A stretch of 64,000 bases of DNA from Argopecten irradians (lineage: Eukaryota; Mollusca; Bivalvia; Pectinida; Pectinidae). Both the position numbers and the translations under genes were made by a program. The stretch is taken from contig NC_091143.1 in NCBI RefSeq assembly GCF_041381155.1, forward strand, positions 22,905,695 to 22,969,694. Direction: 5' to 3'. The notes under the pieces were generated by a model, which was not told where the DNA came from, did not search any database, and worked only from the letters and a program-made list of their open reading frames with translations. Below, piece after piece: positions 24,939 through 36,600 of the stretch. Positions within the stretch are counted from its first letter, which is position 1. Every line of letters begins with the position of its first letter.

Positions 24939-27228
24939 TTGTGTTGTTTTTTACTCAACACACGCACGGGCCATCTACTCACGAACATACGGGTACCTAT
25001 AGCTCTCGTACGTGTAGGACCGAGCATGTGCACGAGGTCATGTGTAAATACATGTGTCAACAGTGTGTGAATTCGGCCATTATAGCGGGGATTTTATAAT
25101 GATATCTGGGGCGGATCTTAAATTACTGGGGTATTGATGACGAAACAGAAAGGTAAGCATCACTGAATTGATGACTTTAGTCGTAAAACTTTTTTGAAAG
25201 TTTTGTAATTGTGAGGTGTAGAAATAAATGTGACCACTTTTGTAAACCTTTAAATTTATCTATTGTCTGATGTAAACAAATTCACCACCAGCTACTACAA
25301 ACACCACCTATATATAGCGCAATCTTACATCTTGCATCCCCCTTTAAAACCATTTCCATGGCCTCCTCTACACCCTGCGATGTGTACTAACACCCCGAAT
25401 ACCTAGCCTTTATTCCTTATACCATACACCTATCCCTAGCACCCACTTACACCTCACATCCAAAGGAGGTAGCCGGGGTTGAAGCATTGCGGATGCAAAT
25501 CGTATCCCCTGGCATTCTGAGAGCGAAGTTTACAAACTACTTCGCGATGTGAAAACGTAATCTTTATTAAGTTGAATAATTAAAAATGAAAAAAGATCAT
25601 GGTAATTTTGATTGACATTCCTGATACTTATTTCTCACATAATCATACGTTATATATTATCTGTAGAAATTTGGAAAATATCACGACTTTCGCATAGTTG
25701 GTTGCTACATGTATCTATTTGAATACGGCTGAATCTACATGTGCAAAAAAATAGTACAAAATACACAAAAAAGGATATAACATATTTGCAAGCATTTACT
25801 TTTTTATATCCGAAATATTAACTACCAAAATGGGCGTTTTACCAAAAATCTAAGTATAAAAACACTTCAAATTGGCCCGATCAGTCAACTTGACAGGTTA
25901 ATATTTAGTTTTTTTCTAGCTAATGTATTATCGATCATGCATTTATATCAAAGAAAAAGCAATCCTTTAGGACATAAAACATAAACTGATATTGTTCAGG
26001 GTAAGATTTTTATAAATCCTTGCATCTAAAAAGAACAAAAACGGTAATGCTAGCTAAATTCAAAAGGTTTTGAGCCGTTTTCATCCTTCTTTATTTCTTG
26101 GACTGAAATTATTGTATCATTTCAACTTATTTGTTCTAACCTAAAGTTTGTCTTACTACATGTATATACCCGATTTCATATTTCAAGTATTGCAAAAATA
26201 GCAGATATTATACTTTAAAAATGGTCAAAAGTGTGATTTATCTATATTTTCTTATTTTTTGGGGTGTTGAAAAAAACGACTTTCCGAACATATGATTTTT
26301 GGCGACTTTTTTTCTTGGTAAAAACTAAGATCCTCCAACCCGAAAAGCACAAAACAAATTCTGTTGCAATAATTTGGAGGTTAAGCCTCTATTTTTCGTA
26401 TTTTAACTGGGCTATTATGTTCAAGTTCACCTAAGAAGTGATATACAGTGGACCCTCGATAATCCGGACACCTTCGTTCCCAACCCTAAATCGTCCGGAT
26501 TACGAATTTTCCGGACTGCCGATTTCCGTGTTCTCATGTAAGAGTTACTCCCCTTGACCTTGTAATCGGCGATTAAGCTTTTTTATTTAGTATACGTGTT
26601 CTATGTAATGAATGTGCACATCTAAGCAATAAAACCACACCGCACGATGATAAATTTAATGTTGTTTTGTTAATTTTACATATTACTAGATAGTATGAAT
26701 AAATCGAAACTCAGTATTTCAAAAATATTATATCAAACATTCTCATTTTGTACATTACATTTGCACAACAGAACGGTATGTGTTTTAAGTGTTCAGTAGG
26801 GACTCTATAATTTTATGTTTACCTACTGCGTCATGTTTGGTCCCAAAAATCACGTACAACGCCTTCTTCGATGTCTTCCTCCGCGGCAGGCTTTCGGTGG
26901 ATTTTGAATTGTGTATGGTTTTTTTCTTCAATTTTACGTAATTCATTGCTACTGATCGATTAATGTAATGAAATGTTAGGAAGATAATTGCAAAAGAAAG
27001 TTATTACAACGGTTATAGATGCTTTTGTTTCGGTGGCATTGACGAACTATATCTGCTGATATTATTGCGCAGTAAAAGTTAATAGTTATGAGTTTCCTCC
27101 CTTGTTCTGTCACTGGGAGCTAATTGTGCCTTTTGTTTATCGACAACTGCGTTATTTTATATGGAAAAAGTACAAAACATGCATAAACTTACAAAATATA
27201 TTTTAGATTTATAATATATACGAGCTAC
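24939..27228. repeat. 2.3-kb direct tandem duplication, copy 2
   Basis: Second copy, 2,290 bp, again ending CGAGCTAC. The pogo-like string recurs at about 26,447. Differences from copy 1 are mostly single-base indels in homopolymers plus one deletion, so the duplication is recent or the copies have been homogenised. Confidence 0.93.
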
Positions 27229-27535
27229 TAAGAGTGACAAATGAATTAACTTAAATTGGCGGGTAATGTATAGCCTTAAGAAGACTTGCTAAAGTCCGAC
27301 TTGCAAAATACGTTATCGTTCTTATAATATCAAAAGAAATTTGAGTGTTATAAATAACCAAATAATACTTTTATTTGGCAAAAATATCTGGCCATGACTT
27401 ATTATTATTCAAAAGTCAGCAAAACAAAAATCACGATAATATGTTCTATACGATAATATGTCGCCAACCAGTACAATTCTTACAAAGACTTGCTAATTAC
27501 CAATATTAATTTGTCATCTCGTTTCTTTACCCTAG

Positions 27536-27613
27536 GTCGCCATCCTTTACAGAACGTAGTGATGATCCCTCTCATTATGTCACTTGTCTGTGGACTCGAC
27601 GTCACAATTGCAC
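27536..27613 (+). CDS. Collagen/EGF membrane protein, exon 1 coding part: signal peptide
   Basis: The exon opens after TTTACCCTAG (27,535), so a 5' UTR exon lies upstream. The first ATG is at 27,562, giving [17 protein letters not shown], a hydrophobic signal-peptide-like N-terminus, then C|GTGAGT (phase 1). The next recognised coding exon is 29,369-29,638. It opens in phase 0 in its best frame, so a small intermediate exon may be missing or an indel may be present. Assignment to the downstream gene is inferred from strand, spacing and the need for a signal peptide ahead of extracellular domains. Confidence 0.65.
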
Positions 27614-30600
27614 GTGAGTAATTTTTTAAGATGAATCAGTTTTACGTTTTGGCCAAAATTCTTACCAATTGATTTCTTATAAATTCAACAACGAAATACT
27701 TGAAATATTATTAGTATGAAAAACTATACATACCATATGTACATGTATAATGATAGTCATTGAGAATGTACATTTTGATGATTTTTTTTCTCCATTTGAT
27801 GAACCAAAGGTTAGACAATATTTAATATGAAAATCTGGAGGTTTTATTACCTAAAAGAAGCAGACAAAACATTAAAAGGTATAACAAATAACAAATAATA
27901 AATCAGTTTGTTTGAAGTGTTTAGGAGGCAGCTGTGAGTTTTCATTGTTCGTTCCATTAATTATGGTACGTAATGGGTGGTAATCAGACCGATATATAGG
28001 CGAAAACACCAGTTAGTTTTATGATACATGTTAATTATGCAATTGACGGAAGAAAATATAAAAGATAATAATATTCCGGAGAAATATTACAAAATGATTG
28101 ATTTTGACAGACCCCAAAGAGTCTGTGTCATTGAATTTGAAAGTGTAAACACATGTACGCAGTCATGGGCGTTTTTTTCAGATTTTCGGCATATCATCAA
28201 AAATTAGGTTAAATTATTTCATAGTCAGATTTCAGATTTTATTAATATACTCTGGGTACATTCTTTGTGTGCCACAAGAGGTCAATTTATACAAAACATA
28301 CATGACAGACAGGGTAACTGATAGTACAGTGTGAATAATAATACACTCAAGCGTACATATCCGTGTATGAAATATTTTACGTACATTGGAGAGTATTAAT
28401 CAATGGTCAATCGTTAGTTATGTATGATTGTAGTATGAACAACATCCATATCAATTTTTAATATTATAATGGTATATTGTTTTAATACTTCATATCATTG
28501 ACCTTTAGCGTAGCCATAGCAGTATAATACAATTGCATAACTTCTAAACATATTTTAAATTTTACTTAAGTTCATACTTTTAGCTTTAATAGAACTTGAA
28601 CGCTTAATACTTTGTACAGAGTATAAATAGAATTGAACATAAAATGTAGTAGGTTATACAATTGTATTATTCAATGCTATATCATATAACATATATAATC
28701 AGCTATATCACAGCATAATAAGTAATAGCATACAAGTGATATAAATGCAGGTGTATATAACAAGTACACTGTACTTTTTGATCAATTTAAAATACATAAC
28801 TGTTCTATTTGTTTAAGAAAATAACTCACTCTCGTTAATAGAGTTCGATTACAGTTTTCAAAACATGCCTCCCATTTTTAATAAACTTGGATTTGTATAA
28901 TAGTATTGTGGGATATATTTATGCCTATTATTAGTTACACTTGCATTACTACATTGAAATAAGTAGTGATATTCATCTCCAATACCGTCATTACATAGTA
29001 AACAAATACGGTTATCACGTGGTATACCAGCCCATCTACCAGTTTCAATAGGAAATTTTAAAGTCGAGGTTCTAAATTTACTAATAATAACACGTTCTTT
29101 GAAATCAAGCTTTACTAAATATGGTTCAAGTTTAAACTGCTTTTTATAAGGTTGAGTAGAATTGTCCGCAGTGATGCTACTTGTAGGTCAACCATCAATG
29201 AGAGAAGTTATCATCATTTCTTAGGTGCAAGTGTTCGCCAAGGATACACTTCAAATTAAAAAGTGTTATCAAATTGCTACATAAACCGATCTGCGAATGT
29301 TTTGAGGGGCAAGGAATGGCCCGGGATACACTTATGACAAAGTTTTGTTTAAATGTTGATTTTTACAGAGACTGTTCTGGGCACGATCGGGTCGAGTGTG
29401 GGCCCGGGATACCACTTACTACCAAGAACCAGGGAGTGAACCTTCAGCCTGGATCAACTTCGCATTCCCTTTGCCTGCTCCGTCCAACTTGACCCAGGTG
29501 CAATTCTACAACCACAGGAATCTCGGCCAGGGCATCACAGGGAAGATCTTACTGTGGGAGGTAGACTCCGCAGGGGGTCATTATACACTCATCTTCAAGC
29601 AGCCTTTTCAGTATAACGCTGCTGTAGGACTCCAAACGGTATGTCTTTATGTACTTTTTAGCTCAGCTGGCCTGAAGGATCGGTGAGCTTATTTCATGGC
29701 GCGGTGTCCATCCTCCGTCAACTTTTCACAAAATTTCCTTCTAGTCACAAATGACTGGATAGATTTTGACCAAATTTGGTTTGACGTTTTCTTGGGTAAA
29801 TGGGAAACAATCTTGTATTAACGGGGCGGGGCCGAATAAGGGAAATATAGCAAATTCTTTAAAATCCTTCTTCTTCCGTATGAATGAAGGGATTTGGTTC
29901 CAATTTGGTCTGAAGCTTCCTTGGGTGAAGGGGAGCCATTTTCTATAAACGGTCGGCCTGTTCCCCTAGGGCATGAGGGGCGGCGCCCAATAAGGGAAAT
30001 ACAGCAAATTCTTTAAAATCCTTCTTCTGCATGTAGGAATGGGATTTGGTTCTAATTTGATCTGAAGCTTCCTTATGTGAAGGGGAACCAATCTTGTTTA
30101 AATGGTGGGCCTTACCCAAAGGGGCATGAGGGGCAGGTCCCAATAGGGGAAATGTTGCAAATTCTTTAAAAATCCTTCTTCTGTAGGATTGAAGGGAATT
30201 AGTTTTAATCTGGTCTATTGGTGAAGGGGAATAGATTTTTTTTTACAGATGGTGGATCTGTACCCCCGGGATTTAAGGTGCGTGGCCCAATAGGGGACAT
30301 ATAGCCAATCATTTTTTTGCTTCTGTGGGAATGAAAGGCGTTTTAATTCTCATTTGGTCTGAAGCTTCCTTGGGTGAAGGGGAACCAATTTTGAATAAAC
30401 GGTTTGTTTGGTCTCCCAGGGGCCTGAGGTTGGGACCAAATATGGAAAATGTAACACATTTTTTAAGATCCTTCTGTAGAAAAAAGATAGATTAAGTTCA
30501 ATTCTAAAGCCTTCAAGTTGGTAGCTTGTATTCTTAGCCTGGAAACAGGTGAGGATTACATGTCCAATAGGCCTCTAGTTCAGGTCTGGAGTCAGGAAGT

Positions 30601-33600
30601 CTTTTATTTGGTTAGAAATCCATCTTCATTTCTGCGCCGATATATTTTCTGATGCACACAGTATTTTATGGGAATCATTGTTCAAATATTTCATGCAAAC
30701 TTTTCCGTTGATTTCCAGCACAAAAACATGGCAGCTTGTAAAACTTTCAAATGGCTTCAATGAAAATTGTAATCTATGCATTATTGCTACTCATATTTCA
30801 GCATTAGCAAAATTCCCACTGAAGAGCGGATTAATAATGCACAAATTGAGTTAATAAATTTCGTCCGTTCGTTGTCATCCGCAACAAAATTGACCAAAAA
30901 TAACAAATTTTCCAGTACATATGATAACGAAATGCGGATATTTTTACGAAATAAAAGCAAAAATTCGCGATTCTGGATGCTCTCTCATGAAGAGTATAAT
31001 TGGTCCAACATTGCGGATATGTATCGAACAATTAATACGGAATCTATAAAACGCATATATTGAGAAATGAGATTGGAAGAATTGCGATTGTTACGGAAAC
31101 ATTACGATTGTGGAGATTAATATTGGAAAAAAACGGTTGTGTTGCGCATGTGGGTCATCTGTACTGCGGTTATATAAAAAATAAGCGTGCTAGTCCTTCC
31201 CACATAATTTTTTCACAACACCACAGCAACATGTCAAATAAGCAGGATAGGTAGAGGAAGAAGGCACCTTCAGATACAGACAAGTCCCAGACTGTTGACT
31301 ACCAGGACTGGGAAAGGAATGGAGGTAGTTTCTGGTCCCTAGTTGATACCCATGATGAACCGGAGACACTTTCTGCTATTGGCAAAGGGAGGGAAAAAAC
31401 GTGTAAGAAGAAAAACAAGAACCCGGACAATAGAGACGATGAAGAAGCTTTATTATCAGAACGAGAGAACGCTGCGGTTTGAGTGGTTGAAGAAACCCGC
31501 ATCAGCGTTGAGAAAGGCGTCTGTTCAAGGACACGACAGGAAAGATGGAAGCTTCCTCTTAATTTCTTCATGACAAATGGAGGGTGTTTATACCCGGTAT
31601 TGTGAAGCTGGACAGGGTCTGGAAAAATCTCACAGCCAGTCCGATAGACTAATTGCGCCTCCATGCATATTGCTTTTTCTTTATTTTATACAAGGGGCCT
31701 TGTTGCCCAGGGTTACTGACCAAGGTCCGTGTCATCTTTATTCTGAAAATGGTTTGTTTTTTTAGATCTGAAAGGAAACCAGATGAGTGAGTTGAACATT
31801 TTTTATGAGTTTGGAAAGACACAGGAATATTCTACACCTCCATGGTCTCAAACAGCTCTTTGTGTTGTTCTCTGTCTTAAAAGCAAATGCATGACTTGGA
31901 CAAATCGATTGGTGCGTTGCTGGATCACATACGTTTTATTGATGAAAAAGACACGCAACAACATTTTATTAGTTTACTTTAAAGCATTGGAATAAATTGG
32001 ACAAGGCTTTGTATATGAATTCATTCATCATTGCGTTAATCATTACATTAGTTATTTCATTCGTCTTCATTTCGGAATATTCAAATTCAGCCATCACTTA
32101 TAACGCCTTCATAATTTAACATTTGAGTGTAAATTAAGTAATTCAAAAGTTTATTTAGATTATCATATGACGCAAAATCTTACCGAAGCCGTGAACTAGA
32201 AGTAGTCCGATCCTACTCTGGGTTTGTATTCATATGTCGTTGCGTTTACGCTAATTTGAACGCAACTCTTCCCCATTGACTATATATAGCCTAGGGCATA
32301 TGTAAATATATTGGCGTATAATCGCAATGACGTATGGACATAAACGGAGTGCAGGTTCGGACAACGTTTAGTTCACGCCTCGATAAATTTTTGCGTCATA
32401 AGTTGACGGATTTCAAAATGACAATAAAGAGTTTTTATTAGATCCAATTAAATCACAAATGTTCGGGAAATTCCATAGTTACGTCAGTATGTGTGTACGG
32501 TAACTCATCTCACCTAAATATACAGAATATCTGATTGTCGGAGAACAACTCTGGGAGCGTCTAAGCGAATAATAGGTAAACAGGTCATGTACAGGATTCT
32601 AGAAAAAAAAAACCCATTACAGGTAGCCTCTCCGAAACAGTATCATCAGCTTTACCCCCCTGTCTTTGCATTCAAAATAAGCTTACACAAACAATGCAAA
32701 CACTTGTCTATCCTCCGTACTATAAAATAAAAATATTGAATATGAATAATTTAGTCTATATCTCATTCGCAGACCGATACATACATTAAAAACATTCAAC
32801 AGCTCAACGGTCATACCATCAACAGGCTATATCACAGTAACTTTCCTCGGTTGAAAATCAAATATGGCGGCTGGCTCCACTTCGGACCGCATCACTCCCC
32901 TGACAACGATACATATATCGGTGGTCGTTTCCGCCCTCGGTTTATCTGATTTTTTTTATTCGAAATGAACTTGTTATATTGTTATCACAAATGAAAAAAC
33001 TGGAATTTTTTTCATAAATAATGGAAAGCTGTCATTGTTAACTTATATTTCAAATCAAAACTGCAGTTTATACATTCAACAATCGGAATTTACATCTATA
33101 CGGCCCATCATGGACAATCCATAGTCCTAACTAGCTTAGCATCCAACATCGTTTTAAAATTTGATCACGAACCTGTAAAAATAGGACCTATTTATGTGAT
33201 TACATGTATATAAATTGAACTGTGTTTTGATCTGCGTAAAGGTGGTATGAACGCTCAATGGGATACAGTAGCGCTACATTGAATATGTCTGTATCCCATT
33301 CCGTTCATACCACCTTTAACGCAATCAAAACACTTTTCAATCTCTATCTGGATCTATTTTGTGCGCAATGCATTCGCAAATCTTCCTAATCGCCATTGGG
33401 GACCAAGACTTAAACCTGGTCAACATTAAACTCGTAACAAAATGTGTTTTATTCCATACACATCTTGAATTCATTCTAGACAGGTAGCTAATAGCTCCAT
33501 TTTACCTGACCTTAGGTGGATATCGTGGGAAGTCCCCTCCTCATTAACTCCAGAACCTACCTGGGATGAGTTATGACCAGTCTACAGGCCCGATCAGTTA

Positions 33601-36600
33601 TATCTACGCGTCTTTCGGCCCGGAATGGAACCCTCATATCCTATATCGGCGGGGAACAACTGGTCGTGGGTCAGACGTTTTACTTCTACATCGTTAAAGC
33701 TTTCTTCTTTTCCATCCAGGCAACAATTGACTTAAGTAAGTGACTTATTTTCAATCCAAATAATATTTAATGAAATTCAGTGTATTATTTTTACGCATAA
33801 TAAGAAAACAGTTATCCCGTCAAGATATTTCCAAGGAATTTGGCAGTAAATACATTTTGGTCTGAGCTGTGCTCAGACTTTTATTGAATTAATGCATGAC
33901 ATCTGAGTTATGGTAAACCTTGAGACTACAAAACAATTTTGACCATCATCGTTTTTCAATCTGCAAAATGTATATCTACGGTACGTCCATTTAATTACTT
34001 TATTGGACATTTTACATTTGTATAGATATAAAAAATCCGATATCTACTCCTTTGTTAACAAATGACCAATATTTTTCTTGTATGTTTTGATTCGTTTCTT
34101 GTAAATTTACTTAACTACAGATCCTGATATCCCAACGACAACCACCACCACCACCACAACTACAACAACAACTACCACCACAACTACCACTACCACACCG
34201 CTCCCACCACAACTACCACACCGCCTCCCACCACCACTACCACACCTACGACCACCACTACCACCACACCTACAACCACCACTACAACCACAACCTACAA
34301 CTACAAACAACGCCGACGACAACTACCACAGGTAAGTCCAATTTTATATGGATTTTTTTTTTATAGTTTTATTAAATCATTTTCCAAAACCCGAATGAGG
34401 AGTAGGATGTTTTAGTTCCAAGTCGCTTATCCGTCATCTTAGATAATGCATTGCTTAGAAATGTGATTGGTTCAAAATTTATATAAACGAGAATGTTTCC
34501 CAAAATTTTTATATCCGCTGTGTTCACAGATGAAGCGTTTGAACTGTTTTCAGTTATGGCTATAAAATCAGAATAGGTTGGACATTACAATGCGAAAACG
34601 TTGGCTGAATTTATTCTTTATACACTGTATTTCCAATTCAAAACACAGGTTCAACCTATATAGTATATTTATATAGTAGCAAATTCTATTCTCAGAAGAT
34701 TTTGATAAATTGTCTAATACCATATTGGAAAATATAACATTACACATGTATGGAAAAATTCTTACAATTAAAATTAAAGTTTCTGCGATAATCAAACCAG
34801 ATGAGAAAACTATTACTTTAGAATCTACGATATGTTAACAAACAAAATATTGCGCGGATATTTATCTGTTTTTTACATTAAAAAAAACCTTTTTGATTAT
34901 TGTTGTTTTGGTTTGAATCATCTAACAGGCCAGGGTAATGTAAGTGACGGCCTCCCATGTGCATGCTGTTGTTTTGGAGACTGCGGTATATTCGTGGTTA
35001 TATCTTCTTGTATAGTGGAAACTCTTGTCCTGTTTATAGTTATATAAGTATATTAACGAAGACATCAAGCAGACACACCCTTACCGGTCACAATCATACA
35101 TCGTGTCAGGCGGTGTCAAGGGAGACGTTTCGAAGAAGAAAATAAAATAGAACAAAAGATAAGAACCTATATTTAGTTGTTCGATCATGGCGATAGGGCA
35201 GCAGTCTACTGAAAAATGAAGAAATGATTTGGAACTAAAATGTATCCGCTGCCTTGTATGTTGTTCACTATGCTGGTAAGCGTTTTTCGCGTGCGTAATT
35301 TAGAAAATATAGTTATAACAGTAACATTCATCAAGAAAAAGTCATCTAATCATTGAAATCTGCGATAATTTTTATGAACTGAATCCGGTTTTTAGCTCTG
35401 TTTTCTCGTTTAGATATATATCTGCTTGAATAATATAACAAAAATCATACATTTCAACCATAATATGACATATCCGCCTATACTGTGCGCGAAATACAGG
35501 ACAAAGTATAATACAATAAAACATAAATTTTGCTTCTACGCATTGGCTAAAAACTCTACTGTTCCGTGGGCAACTTGAATATTTGGATTCTTGACCGTGA
35601 ATTGAACACCGAGTAAATATTTATCATGTACGTTCCCCCAGACGACATTTTTCTATGTAAAAGAAGCGTAAATAGCGTAGCCCGGTTTGTACGATTAGCC
35701 CCAAGTGTGTACGGAAACCAATTTTGTATAAACGGTGGGTCTGGTCCCCAAGGGGCGGGCCCAATAGGAGAAATTTCCGAATAATAGCAAATTCTTCAAA
35801 AAATATTCTTCAGAAGTGAAATGAAGGGATTTTGTTTTAATTAGAATGAAGCTTCTTGGGTTACAGAGGGGGGAGGGGGCGGCAAAAAGACACGTTGCAC
35901 ACCTGTCCCTCCTGAGGCTGTTTCGACCGTTGTCACGTCCCTGCAACAAAAATTTACTATTTCCGCGGATAAAAAACTCTAACGTTATTTTCAGAAATTG
36001 GGCTGGTTTTACTATCAAGATCACAAACAACAGGATTTATGTTTGAAGTATCATACCAAATTTCAAGGATGGAGAATATTGACTTGCATTCGCGCTTTTT
36101 CTTCGAACTTTTATTCAAAATGGCGGTTCGTGATATCATACTGTACCTGAAAATTGGTAATTAATCTGTAAAAGTATATGGTTCGGATATGAAGGCTATT
36201 GATATACTCGAAGAAAACATTTTTAAACAAACATCTTGTTTATAACCCTTGGGTAGGAATATCCTTAGGTCTCCATATCCATTTATGATCGTTGGGCATC
36301 AGCCATGATTCTTAATATTCATTTTTAAAACAAATATAAAGAATTTTGTCGTAATCGAAAGTAATACGAAAGCTGCCTTTTCCAAGGGAGATTTGTGTTT
36401 TAGTTACACGTGTATATCACTTAAGTATAACGTGGAAGATTGCTCCCGTAATACTTTCTCTATTCAGAAATCGCGGACGTTACTGGCCTATATCATACTA
36501 CATATTTGCACAATACCTGGTGTAGGGAGCAGTGGGTGTCACTGGCGTTACGGGAGCGGATGGTGTCACCGGCAGTACAGGAGCAGATGGTATCACCGGT

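Noticed and set aside
30776..31063. 95-codon plus-strand ORF
   Set aside because: No recognisable domain and an overlapping open frame on the other strand; not supportable as a gene.
33567..33569. In-frame TGA in the collagen/EGF gene as a second selenocysteine codon
   Set aside because: No selenoprotein motif surrounds it, and an alternative protein-like frame suggests an indel.
34107..34322. Minus-strand Gly/Val-rich ORF with a long Val run
   Set aside because: Complement of the poly-Thr stalk exon.
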